Source: Desulfobacterales bacterium
GTDB taxonomy: Bacteria; Desulfobacterota; Desulfobacteria; Desulfobacterales; JAEINQ01
Length of the DNA stretch: 64,000 nt
Direction of reading: 5' to 3'
NCBI GenBank assembly: GCA_016342285.1
Contig: JAEINQ010000039.1
Location: forward strand, 1-64,000
A model generated the notes under the pieces. That model made no database searches, was not told where the DNA came from, and saw only the letters and a program-made list of their open reading frames with translations. Positions 53,393 through 63,200 of this stretch are shown here, piece after piece. The first letter of the stretch is position 1. Each line of letters opens with the position of its first letter. A program made the translations under genes and the position numbers.

Positions 53393-53647
53393 ATTGTTTA
53401 AGAGAACACTTTAATTCATTTTAAAATCCAGTGTGAAAAAGGTTTGAAATGATAATAATTTCGGCTGTAATCGTCCCGGTGTCATCGATGGCGACATCAG
53501 TCTGCACATCGCCCTGTTCCAAGCGACAGGCCCACACGATCTGCGGGACATTGGAAAAATGGTTGCGATACGGGAGCACTGGCTGTACGTTGCCACACTA
53601 AATCTATGGTTTTACTACGGTATTACCGCTACGACAGGAAAGAGCAG

Positions 53648-55489
53648 ATGCCAGACCACAGGGAGCTGAAGGGCGAGGCATACATCGAATCGATGATTGA
53701 GTACGCCGAACGGCTACTAAACATTCGATTTTGGCAGACTGGCCAAACCTCGTACAGCGCCTATTGCCCATTCCACGCGGACACAGACAACAGCTTCCGG
53801 GTCTATGTCGATGACCACAAGCAGGTAAAGTTCCATTGCCATGGGGAATGCGGTAAGAATTGGGACATCTACGACCTGATCGATACAAGGTATCGGTGCG
53901 GTTTCAAGGAAGCCCAACTCAAATGGGCCGGCTACCTCGGTATCGAGGACTTCATTCCCTCACACGGACACAGCGGACACGATGTCCCTCCCCTAAAGGA
54001 CGAACCTGAGCCTGACGACACGGTCGGTTTTGTAGCGCCTGATCACCTGCCCCCTGAAATCGTCGGCGCTCTCACCGAGGCGGTCGATTTTTACCACGGC
54101 CTTCTGCTGGTGGAAGAAACCCGATTTCCCAAAATCCACAATTACCTCTCACAACGAGGGGTCGGAAGGGACATCATCGAGCGGTTCCGGATTGGTTGGG
54201 TGCCCCCGTACATTGATGAGCAATACAAAGGCCGGGCTCTGATTGATGGCTTCCTGCCACGATTCAATGAGGACTATCAGCTATTCCAGCCGTTCTACCG
54301 TGCTGGCATCGTCCGTCTGCTGAATGACGAGGGAGCCCGTGGGTATGGATATTTCAGGCAGCAGATTCTGTGGGAGCGCGAAGACCCCTTCTCTCGCAAC
54401 TATGGCGACTTTTTCGCCGGCCGGATGACCTTTCCCCTTTTCGACATCAACGAGGAGGTGTGCGGTATTGTCGGCCGCCGGCCCGACAACCGGGGCACTC
54501 GATGGCTGAAACAGCAGGGCAACGACACCCACATCAGCACCAAGAGCTGGCTGTTCGGCATCGACAAGGCCCAGCGTTACATTCAGCACTACCAGACCGT
54601 TATTCTGGTGGAGGGCATCTTCGACTATTTCGCCTTCTATCGCCTGCTTCAGGACCAGGACAAGCCGGTGGTGGTCTCCACCCTCGGCACCCACCTTTCC
54701 GAGGAAGCCCTGAACCTGCTGACATCGCTCGGAACCAAGCATTTCATCGTCGCCTTTGACTGGGACGACGGCGGCAAAAGAGCCATCCACAAGGCCGCCG
54801 AATCGATCAACGGAGCGGTGTATTACCTCGGCGGGATGGCCGAGGGGCAGGACCCTTACGACAAGCTGAAGGGCTTGGCCGGCTACATCAGCGGTTTTTC
54901 GTTGCGCCATCTTCTATCCGGCGCGGAAAAGGCCCAGGAGCAAACCGACAAACCGGTCGTCGTGGCCTTCATTTCCAGCGGAGCGCCAGGAAAGCGGTTT
55001 GTTCAGTTCAATGCTGTAACAAGCGAAGGGATGGAATGGGAAACCACAATCGCCCCGGCAACAGACCCACATCGACTGAAAGGAGACCTGACGTTCGAGG
55101 TGGATGACTTCCTCCCCCTGCTTACCTACGGCCACGGCAACAAGGTTATGCTCAACCGGGCTGTTGCAGACATCATTGAACGGATCACCGCCGGCCAGGG
55201 GCCGACCACGGGCAAGACCTTCAGACTTCCGGCGAATTTCGTCAACGACCGCATCTATGAGCAGATGGGGCCGGCTCTCATCCTCTGGCTTCGGATCGCC
55301 ATCGAGCAGCAGAGACGCAAGCGACGGCTACGCGTTCGGGATACCGAACTCGGGGATTGGCTCGGGACATCGAGAGCCACCATCAATGTTTACAAGCGTA
55401 CGCTTAACGAGCAAGGCTTTCTCAACATCAACACGAAGACCCGTCCCCAAGTCCTATCGGTTTCCTATTTCCCCCGGCTACCAGAGTAA
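53648..55489 (+). CDS. DnaG-like primase of a mobile element
   Basis: 613 residues. N-terminal CHC2-type zinc ribbon (YCPFHADTDNSFRVYVDD, then HCHGECGKNWDIYDLI). The catalytic core carries the TOPRIM triad (VILVEGIFDYFAFYR, then FIVAFDWDDGGKRA). The C-terminal 100 residues replace the DnaB-binding domain with a winged helix (LGDWLGTSRATINVYKRTL). The start at 53648 is preferred for its AGGAAAG site. Being separate from the TOPRIM/DUF3987 protein at 48513, it shows a second replication module. Confidence 0.88.
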   Translation: MPDHRELKGEAYIESMIEYAERLLNIRFWQTGQTSYSAYCPFHADTDNSFRVYVDDHKQVKFHCHGECGKNWDIYDLIDTRYRCGFKEAQLKWAGYLGIEDFIPSHGHSGHDVPPLKDEPEPDDTVGFVAPDHLPPEIVGALTEAVDFYHGLLLVEETRFPKIHNYLSQRGVGRDIIERFRIGWVPPYIDEQYKGRALIDGFLPRFNEDYQLFQPFYRAGIVRLLNDEGARGYGYFRQQILWEREDPFSRNYGDFFAGRMTFPLFDINEEVCGIVGRRPDNRGTRWLKQQGNDTHISTKSWLFGIDKAQRYIQHYQTVILVEGIFDYFAFYRLLQDQDKPVVVSTLGTHLSEEALNLLTSLGTKHFIVAFDWDDGGKRAIHKAAESINGAVYYLGGMAEGQDPYDKLKGLAGYISGFSLRHLLSGAEKAQEQTDKPVVVAFISSGAPGKRFVQFNAVTSEGMEWETTIAPATDPHRLKGDLTFEVDDFLPLLTYGHGNKVMLNRAVADIIERITAGQGPTTGKTFRLPANFVNDRIYEQMGPALILWLRIAIEQQRRKRRLRVRDTELGDWLGTSRATINVYKRTLNEQGFLNINTKTRPQVLSVSYFPRLPE

Positions 55490-55773
55490 TCCTACCACTA
55501 CACCACCGGTCTACCAGGGCCACCACACCACACAGGCCAACCCTGCGCTTCTTTAAAGGTGTAGAATACATAGAATAATGCTATTATCTATAACTATTCT
55601 AAAGTGTTAGATGTTATTTAAGCCAAAAATAGTGTAAAGTGCGAACCCTAACCTCTCCCTTGTCTTCACGGGATAAGTGCATCGGGTTGTTGACCAAACG
55701 CTCAAATTGAAGCATAGTCCAGGCACCATCCCACTAGGGCAACCAGACCGAAACAGCCAGCAGGGGGAACGCT
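55490..55773. other. AT-rich leader between the primase and the radical SAM gene
   Basis: 284 bp with no gene. An AT-rich core (tagaataatgctattatcta) with several candidate -10 elements lies about 190 bp upstream of the next start. A good ribosome binding site (AGGGGGAA) precedes the ATG at 55774. Confidence 0.5.
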
Positions 55774-58110
55774 ATGCCCGAATCAGACCAGCCCGCCAAA
55801 GCCCCGAAGAAACGCGTCCAACTCCAACCAAAAAAACCCAAACCAAAGAAGACCAGGGGAACGCTCAAGGATGGCATCCGTGAAATCCAGCAAGAGCCAC
55901 GGATTGTGCTGGTGGCACCACACGGGGTCATGGGCGACGACGACAGGACGGACCTGATCGCCTACGAGGCCCAGGGACTACTGAACTGCGCTGCCGTCAT
56001 CAACAAGTCCATCAAAAGGGATGATACGAACCTGAACGACTTCGTGACAGCGAGTCAGTGCCATCCGTTCTTTTATCCGTTAGAACGAATGCTTTCCGCA
56101 CCGAAGTTCCGTCTCGTCGTATGGATTCACGGAGGGGATGAAAACGGCAAAAACTGGAAAGATGCCATCAATGCCGGCGGTTTTGGCTGCAAGCCCGAGG
56201 AAATTGATGCCTTCATCGGCTATGGCCAGGGTTCAACGGAGAAAGACGACAGGCTCACGGCAAACCTGGAGACCGCCGAGGCGTTTCGGGACGAACTTAC
56301 CAGTGCGGGGATGGTGTCGGTTCTGACGGGTCGAGGCGCTCCCCGTTTTCGCGGTTGGGCGTGGGACAACATGAACCAGTATCTGAACAGAATGAAGGTC
56401 CCGTTTGACCGGGGTCAGTCGCTCCAGATCGAGATCCGCAATAAGGGATTCCGGAATACGCCGAAAAATGCCAAGAAGACGGCGGAGATCATCTTCAAAG
56501 CGTTGAAGGCCGTGAAAAAGACCCTGCCCCCACCGCCCAAGGAAGCCAAGGGACGCAAAGACGGCCCCACCCTTGCTGATTTGACACTGGCAGAGGAGGC
56601 GTACATAGCGCTGCGGAATCTCTTCGTGAAGCACGTTACGGCTTTCATGGTGGAGGCCGGAGATTACGTCATCAAGACCTTTTACAACGACAATCCCCGC
56701 TTGGCCCTGGCAAAAAACAAGGCACAGGACAACCCGCCGAGCCTCAAGGCCCTTACCAAAAAAATCCGCACTGCATCTGCGAAAGATCCGTCAAGAGGCA
56801 TTCCGTCTCTCTCCTGGTTTTACAACTCGGTCAATCTGGCTGCCCACTTGGCCATCAACAAGGAACTGGGATTCCAAACGTTTGGAATCCTCCCCCACAG
56901 CCACAAACTGCTGCTGCTACATTTCCCGCCCCTCAAGGATGTCGAGGCCGACAAGTTTGTTGAGGCGATCCAGCCGGCATTCGAGGAAAAGGACAAATTG
57001 GCGCAGATCGCTGCGGAGAAACCCATCTCGGTCCGTGACTTCGCCAAAATCCTACGGGAAAAGTATCCGCGAGATACGAATGCCCTCGACCTGGACAATC
57101 TGCCGGCCCGGGCAGAGCTTCGCGAAAGGGATGCTGCCGAGCTGGTGAGGCTGTACAGTTCAGCCAAATCAAAAATAGAGAACGGTCAGAAGGACGTCAA
57201 GCAGTACAAGAAGGCCCTCGATGCCCTCGGAGCCGTGATTGCGGAGCGCACTGGTGAAACCGAAGGCGAGGGGCGGTTTCAGGACTGGACCGACTCCAAG
57301 AACAACATCAACATCTGTACCGGCTGTGAGCACGACTGTCTCTACTGCTACATGAAACCAATCTACAACGGCAAGCCGGGAAAAAAGCAGCCTCCCGATT
57401 GGGGCAAATGGGAAATACAGCAGGAGAAGGTCGATGCTCCGTATCGACTGAAGGACGGGCTGGTGGGGTTTCCGTCATCCCACGACGTCTTTCCGGAAAT
57501 CTTGGATGCCTATCTGGCCGTGCTGGGTAAGCTCCTCCGCGCCGGCAACGACGTCCTGATCGTGTCCAAGCCCCATCTCGAGTGTATTCAGGCCATCTGT
57601 TCGGCCTGCGCCTTTTTTAAGGACAAGATACTTTTCCGATTCACCATCGGTGCCAACGACAACGACATTCTGTCTTACTGGGAGCCTAATGCCCCGAACT
57701 ACGAACATCGCAAGGAGTGCTTGGCCCACGCCCGCGCCAAGGGATTCCATACCTCTGTCAGCATCGAGCCGATGCTCGATACAGCGCGGATTGAGCAGTT
57801 GGTGGCCGACTTGGACCCGCTGGTGAGCGAGGACATCTGGCTTGGGATGATGAGCCATCTGGGCGCGCTCCAAAACTGGGCCAAGTTGGCGGACTTCGGG
57901 AAGCGGAAAGCGATTGTCCAGGCCGGTCAGACCCCCGAAATCCTGACAGCGGTCTACGACGCCTTCAGTGGCAACCCCAAAGTCAAGTTCAAGACCGAGA
58001 CGCTCAAGGTCATCTTGGAGCATCTGAAACAGATTGGGCGGATCAAGGGTGAAGTTAAGATGGAGGCCGGAAAGCTTGTGCCTGGGGGAGAGGCACCACC
58101 GGCGCAATGA
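55774..58110 (+). CDS. Multidomain protein: N-formylglutamate amidohydrolase-like plus radical SAM
   Basis: 778 residues. A Lys/Pro-rich start (1-35) is followed by a zinc-amidohydrolase-like domain: APHG (residue 50), VVWIHGGD, IGYGQGS, and SLQIEIRNKGF, the order of N-formylglutamate amidohydrolases. Residues about 275-480 are helical (LPHSHKLLLLHFPPLKDVEA). The C-terminal third is a radical SAM domain with C518-x3-C522-x2-C525 (GCEHDCLYCYM) and the later VSIEPMLD, as in spore photoproduct lyase-like and phage Gp37/Gp68-type proteins. The stop overlaps the IHF/HU gene. Possible roles include modification of nucleic acid or a peptide; no substrate can be given. Confidence 0.8.
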   Translation: MPESDQPAKAPKKRVQLQPKKPKPKKTRGTLKDGIREIQQEPRIVLVAPHGVMGDDDRTDLIAYEAQGLLNCAAVINKSIKRDDTNLNDFVTASQCHPFFYPLERMLSAPKFRLVVWIHGGDENGKNWKDAINAGGFGCKPEEIDAFIGYGQGSTEKDDRLTANLETAEAFRDELTSAGMVSVLTGRGAPRFRGWAWDNMNQYLNRMKVPFDRGQSLQIEIRNKGFRNTPKNAKKTAEIIFKALKAVKKTLPPPPKEAKGRKDGPTLADLTLAEEAYIALRNLFVKHVTAFMVEAGDYVIKTFYNDNPRLALAKNKAQDNPPSLKALTKKIRTASAKDPSRGIPSLSWFYNSVNLAAHLAINKELGFQTFGILPHSHKLLLLHFPPLKDVEADKFVEAIQPAFEEKDKLAQIAAEKPISVRDFAKILREKYPRDTNALDLDNLPARAELRERDAAELVRLYSSAKSKIENGQKDVKQYKKALDALGAVIAERTGETEGEGRFQDWTDSKNNINICTGCEHDCLYCYMKPIYNGKPGKKQPPDWGKWEIQQEKVDAPYRLKDGLVGFPSSHDVFPEILDAYLAVLGKLLRAGNDVLIVSKPHLECIQAICSACAFFKDKILFRFTIGANDNDILSYWEPNAPNYEHRKECLAHARAKGFHTSVSIEPMLDTARIEQLVADLDPLVSEDIWLGMMSHLGALQNWAKLADFGKRKAIVQAGQTPEILTAVYDAFSGNPKVKFKTETLKVILEHLKQIGRIKGEVKMEAGKLVPGGEAPPAQ

Positions 58111-58400
58111 ACAAACTCCAACTCATCGAGGCCATACGAACTGAGGCAGGCCTGACCAAGACAGAGGCCCAGCAGGTCATCCAGACCTTCTTTGACGAAA
58201 TAAGCGATGCCCTGGCCAAGGGCGACCGGGTGGAGATACGGGGCCTGTGCTCATTCAAAGTGAAGCATTATCCGCCATACACTGGCCGAAATCCGAGGTC
58301 AGGGGAAAAGGTGACGGTGCCGGAAAAGCGCCTGCCCTTTTTCAAGCCAGGGTTGGAGTTGAAAGAGCGGGTGGACGGGGCCGATTCAGCGGATGGCTGA
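58107..58400 (+). CDS. IHF/HU-family DNA-bending protein
   Basis: 97 residues. Family pattern throughout: MNKLQLIEAIRTEAGLTKTEA, the FFDEISDALAKGDRVEIRG helix-turn, then the DNA-inserting arm with GRNPRSGEKVTVPEKRLPFFKPG. Start ATG overlaps the radical SAM gene's stop (ATGA). As an element-borne IHF it could assist site-specific recombination or origin function near the iteron-like region. Confidence 0.95.
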   Translation: MNKLQLIEAIRTEAGLTKTEAQQVIQTFFDEISDALAKGDRVEIRGLCSFKVKHYPPYTGRNPRSGEKVTVPEKRLPFFKPGLELKERVDGADSADG

Positions 58401-58662
58401 TTCAGGAGGGTGCCATCAGTTGAACAACGACTTCAATAGTAAAATAGGTTCAGGAAAATTTGCCTGGACTTATCGGTTGGACGATCCGGACGGTCTGGAC
58501 GACACGACCGTTACCGATGATACTGACACAGAAGGATTCACCGGCAAGGACGCCTTCTTCATCGGCAGCGCCATGGGATGGGCCTACGAGGAAGGCCGGG
58601 AGGAGGCTGAACATCTGAGGTTGATCAAAAAGGAGTGGCATAAATCCAAGAAAAATGAGTAG
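58393..58662 (+). CDS. Small acidic hypothetical protein
   Basis: 89 residues, unrecognised. Asp/Glu-rich with an amphipathic C-terminal helix (GWAYEEGREEAEHLRLIKKEWHKSKK). It overlaps the IHF/HU gene by 8 nt and is the last member of the radical SAM-IHF operon. After it, 58663-58991 (329 bp) contains no gene that I can support. Confidence 0.65.
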   Translation: MADSGGCHQLNNDFNSKIGSGKFAWTYRLDDPDGLDDTTVTDDTDTEGFTGKDAFFIGSAMGWAYEEGREEAEHLRLIKKEWHKSKKNE

Positions 58663-58991
58663 AATGGGCTATGTTTGAGCAATAAAACGGGCCGATGGGA
58701 ATGGTGTTCCGGCGCGGAATGCCATTTGTAAGGTGCTATATCTGAATGATTACGGAATATTGGCGGAGATGGCAAACAGTCCTCGGTCCATCCGTGTAGC
58801 CTCCTCAGTAGAGGGTTATGGGCGTCATTCCTCTATAAATCCATGTGGTGAGTCTGGGATGATGGCTACCACGCTGATCACTATTGCTGCCGCCTTTGGG
58901 CCATAGTGACGAATTTTATTTTTTGTGGTAAGGGTTCCTTAATTCTTATCTGACCGATGAAATTCAGATCTTGGCTATAAGGAACATTTGA

Positions 58992-59198
58992 ATGATTCGC
59001 ATCTGGAATCGGTTGATCCCTCTTTTTGCTGCTCTGCTTACTTTCGCCCTTTCCGCCCAAGGAGCCGCGGACCAAAGTGTGGCCCTGGCGGTTGGAAACA
59101 GTGACTACAAGTCCTCCCCCTTGAAAAATCCGGCGAAGGATTACACGCTACAAAACATTCTCGTGAGAAAATGGTGGTGCTATGAATTGTCATTTTAA
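58992..59198 (+). pseudogene. Truncated caspase-fold (C14) protein N-terminus
   Basis: 68 codons. A signal peptide (LIPLFAALLTFALSAQGAA) precedes VALAVGNSDYKSSPLKNPAKD, the hallmark start of bacterial metacaspase/peptidase C14 domains. The catalytic His-Cys region is missing because the frame departs after NPAKD and ends at 59198. It probably was fused to or replaced by the DUF1566 gene that begins 17 nt before its stop. Confidence 0.75.
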
Positions 59199-59886
59199 GG
59201 CCGCAATGGCGCATTTTTTCTTCTTTATATTGCCGGTATTCGTCTTTGCCGGCCCTGTCCCAGATACCGGGCAGACCAAGTGCTACAACGCTACCGTCGA
59301 GATTCCCTGCCCACAGCCAGGCGAGGCCTTTTACGGCCAGGACGCCCAGTACAAGGGGCCGGTGCGCTCCTACTCCAAGCTGGGGCAAAACGGGGTGACG
59401 CTGCCAGATTCCGCTACCCAGGCCGAGGGCTGGATCATGACCCGCGACAACGTCACCGGCCTCATCTGGGAGGTTAAAACCAACAAGGACGGCACAAAAA
59501 ACTATGCCAATCCCAACGATGCCGACAACACCTACAACTGGTACGACAGCAACCCAGCGACCAATGGGGGAAACCCCGGTACCGCCAGCAGCACAGACAC
59601 CGAGGACTTCATCGGCGCGCTGAACGCGGCCAACTTCGCCGGTTTTTCAGACTGGCAGCTGCCGACGATCAAAGAACTCTCCACTTTGGTCAACAGCGCC
59701 ATCCCCAACCCGGGGCCGACCATCGATACGACATGGTTTCCGTCAACGGGGTCTGGTATTTTCTGGTCGTCTATTACCGACGCCGGCTCGGGCTACGCGT
59801 GGTCCGTGTACTTCAGCGACGGCAGAGTCAACAGCAGCACTAAGGTGGGTAGCTTATATGTGCGCGCCGTTCGCGCCGGACAGTGA
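59182..59886 (+). CDS. Secreted DUF1566 (Lcl C-terminal domain) protein
   Basis: 234 residues. Hydrophobic N-terminus (HFFFFILPVFVFAG) consistent with a signal peptide. The C-terminal 120 residues are a DUF1566/C-type-lectin-like domain: GLIWEVKT, ALNAANFAGFSDWQLPTIKEL, then FWSSITDAGSGYAW and the ending YVRAVRAGQ. In Legionella Lcl-like and other proteins this fold is used for adhesion, and it is a known target of diversity-generating retroelements. The alternative start is the Met at codon 9. It overlaps the caspase fragment by 17 nt. Confidence 0.85.
   Translation: MNCHFKAAMAHFFFFILPVFVFAGPVPDTGQTKCYNATVEIPCPQPGEAFYGQDAQYKGPVRSYSKLGQNGVTLPDSATQAEGWIMTRDNVTGLIWEVKTNKDGTKNYANPNDADNTYNWYDSNPATNGGNPGTASSTDTEDFIGALNAANFAGFSDWQLPTIKELSTLVNSAIPNPGPTIDTTWFPSTGSGIFWSSITDAGSGYAWSVYFSDGRVNSSTKVGSLYVRAVRAGQ
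59764..59883 (+). repeat. Candidate variable region of the first DUF1566 gene
   Basis: 120 bp from tggtcgtct to gccggacag. Its two ends are almost identical to those of 60524-60658 (tatgtgcgcgccgttcg close to both 3' ends), while the middle differs in most Asn/Ser/Gly/Tyr codons. The lengths differ (40 against 45 codons), so they cannot both derive from one fixed-length template without indels. Confidence 0.5.
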
Positions 59887-59915
59887 TTGACGCTTCGGCA
59901 CTTCAATCATTCGCG

Positions 59916-60116
59916 ATGGCCAGATACGAATATTTGCCAATATACAAGAAGGCCATGGAGATGTCTGTCTATGTCGAGGAAACCGTACGACATGTCAGGT
60001 GATACTACAAGTATGGCATCGGCGGCGATCTTCGCAACATTTCGCGTCAGATCATCCGCCTGGTTATCCGGGCCAATTCGACAAGGTTTCGCCCGTATTA
60101 CGGGAAAAAGCCTTAA
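59916..60116 (+). pseudogene. Avd-like four-helix-bundle protein, interrupted
   Basis: Reads MARYEYLPIYKKAMEMSVYV, then ETVRHVR, a TGA at 60000-60002, then YYKYGIGGDLRNISRQIIRL, ending early at 60116. This matches the start of the Avd/four-helix-bundle family found with diversity-generating retroelements; the last helices are missing. The in-frame TGA and the truncation make it a pseudogene. It lies 29 bp after the first DUF1566 gene and 98 bp before the second. Confidence 0.72.
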
Positions 60117-60214
60117 AGGTTGGTGCCGATTTTTTCGTGATCGAGGAGACGGGGGACCGGAACGGTTTGTTACGGAAAGATGTGTTCACGAGGTCTATCG
60201 ATTTGGAGTTTGCT

Positions 60215-63200
60215 ATGCGTAAGATCGCTTTGGGGCTTCTTTTCTGGGTTCTCCTGCCCGTTTGCATTGCCGGAGCCGCCCTGGTGGACAATAGTGACGG
60301 CACAATCACGGACACCCAAACCGGACTGATGTGGCAAAAGGCAACGGCTCCCGTCACTTACACCTGGCAACAAGCCCTGGCGTATGCGGAAGGACTCACG
60401 CTTAGCGGGCATTCCGATTGGCGCCTGCCCAATCGAAACGAGCTGCAGACGTTGGTGGACTATCCCCGCACCAATCCGGCCATTGATCCCCTGCTGGCAC
60501 CTTACACGGTGTCGTCCGATTATTGGTCGTCTACTACCAACGCCAACAATGCGAACTACGCGTGGCTCGTGCTCTTCAGCAGCGGCAGCATCAGCTACGT
60601 CTACAAGTACGGAATTAAGTCAAATAGATACTATGTGCGCGCCGTTCGTGCCGGACAGTCTGGGTTATTGGGTGATTCGGTTATTTTGAGCGGAAAAGTC
60701 ATCGCCCGCGACATCCAGGGGAGTATCCTGGGGCCACTGGATGGGGTAACGGTCGGCACCGGAAGTGGTGAGTCGTTTACAACGGAAAGCACCGGAAGTT
60801 TTTCCCTCAATGGGTTGGCGGCGGGCAATATCGTGCTCACGGCGACCAAGGAGGGCTATTACCCGGCAACAGCCCAGGTTACGGTTTCTGCCGGGGACAA
60901 CAGCCAAAAGACGGTCTACATGACAGCCCAACCTGTGGAGAGTGGGTCCAAACCCAATACCGTCGGATTCGACTCGCCCCAGGGCTTGCACTTCGTCTCT
61001 GGCATGCCCGGAACGCTGGGACTTGAAGCAACGGTGGCATGGAACGGATCGCCGGGCGCAGTGCGGTTTTCGGTGGACGGGGTGTTCAATGACGCCGTGA
61101 CTCAGGATGTCGGCGGTGGGCTGGCGCGCGCAACGATCTCCATCCCGATTCCTACAACGCTCACCAGCACCACTGAAGTAATGATATCGGTCACCAACGG
61201 CGACGGGCAGACCAGCATCAGCGCCACCGGGGTGTTTTTCTATCCCTTTCTGGAAATTTTAAATCAGATTTCGGATATTTTGCCATCATGGGACCTGGCG
61301 GGGAAGACATATTTATCGGACACGGAGATATCCGCGAGCATTTGGAGTCTTGAAGACCCTTCAGGCGTTTTTAGATCCGAGGCGATTTTGGACTACCGTC
61401 AGACACTGGCGCTTGATGCGGTATCCGGGTCGCTTGTGATGGGATTGGCAGGATTTGTCGAGGGATCGACTACCCTTGAATATGCGGATGTCGAAAATTT
61501 ATCCGGTGCGCGTGGGGATGTGACCGGCACGATGACCTATTTCTTAAGGGGCACTGCAGCCCCGAAGGTTCAGGGAAATGTTGAGATCTCCGGGACCCTG
61601 AAATCCGGTTTTGGAGCGCCCGCCGTTTACGCGCTAAAGCTATTTCCTCCTGCAGTGCCGGTCGTTGACACCTTGCTGAAGGTTCCGGTAGTCAAAGACA
61701 TCATTAAAGCGCTGCGGTTGAGGCTCTTTCTAATCGGTGAGCTCGGACTCAACGGCACCTGGGCAGAAAACCAGAACTGCTGGCTTGGCACGGAAACCAT
61801 CGGGGGGTCCTTTACCTTGGGCGCCGAAATCCAAGCGCTAACCGACAAATGGGGCGCTGAATTGGGCGTTTATGCAGGCGGGACCGGAACACCGGATTTG
61901 GGCTTGTGTCCTCAGTTTTCGTTCGATGGTGTCACGATCAGGGGCTATATGGGGGTGTTTGCCAATGCCTACGTATATAACTTCTCCCAAGAATTCGGGT
62001 ACGAATTGACATTTGGGGCGGTCGATTCGGTCCAGGTTACTTCGCAATCGCTCCGTCTGGTGCCACTCAGCGAACCGACAGCAGGCTGGCAGCCGGTTGG
62101 GCAATCTTTGCTGATATGGGGCGAGCCGAATCGACTGCCGTTGACCAGTTCCATCATGTCCATGTCAGTTCAGACGTTAGAGCAGACATTGCCGGAAAGT
62201 GAAGTTAAGCTGCTCGAAAACGTGTTCGGCCTTGCCGGCCCATCACTGGCATCCGACAGCGATCAGACGATAATCCTGTTTGCCATGTATGACGCCGACA
62301 AACCATGGCATGCCGCGACGGACATCGCTCAGGTGGTTCTGCCCAATGAGGGAAGCGTTAGCATTTCACGAATCACCAATGACCTCGCTGCGGAGTTCAC
62401 GTCGCAGCTCGGCAAGACCGATGCCAACACCCTGCTCGGGGTTTGGTCCCGCGTGACCGGTGATATCTCCCAGACCGAAAGCCCTGAGCAGGTTTCCGCA
62501 CACCTGGAAATCGTCGCCTCGAATTACGACCGAAGCAGTCAAACCTGGGGGTCCGTGATCCCCTTGACGCAGAACACGGTCACAGATCGTGATCCACTGC
62601 CGGTTCATTTCGGGAATGTTCAGGGAGTGGTGTGGGTGCAAAACCAGGGGGAATCCACCGGCGGCGAACCATTAACCGGATATCGGCTGATGTATAGCGC
62701 CTGGACCGGTTCCGCATGGACCGCCCCCGCGGCACTGTGGGCGGACCAGAAATCGCTGCTGGACGTTTCTTTTGTGGCCGATGGCAACGGTCAGGGACAT
62801 GTCGTGTTCTCGGTGGATGAGGATAATGATGCCGACACTCAATCGGATCGCGAAATATACCATGTTCAGACACTGGCTGGGGCTTGGCAACCAGCCGCCC
62901 GGATTACGACCAATGCCATTGAAGATGCCATCCCTGTCTTGATCGCACCGGAGGGGACCCCGTTGTGTGTCTGGCGGCAAGGAGAAGATATCGTTTACGC
63001 CACAGTGGGTGATTGGACTCCAAAGACAGTCTATGCGCGTTACACGGCCGCCAACGCGGCACCAAGTCTTGCCGGGGTGACGCTTCCGGGCGGGGCGGCG
63101 ATCACCTATACGGTACAGGGGGCTCAAGGGATGGATATTTTCGCCGCTTTTTATGATGCCTTGCTTGACCAGTGGTCCCTGCCCCGGCAACTGACCCATG

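Noticed and set aside
59916-60116. The TGA in the Avd-like gene as a third selenocysteine codon
   Set aside because: Avd family members have no Cys at this place. No hairpin with the SECIS geometry seen in this window follows, and the gene is also truncated. A nonsense mutation is the simpler explanation.
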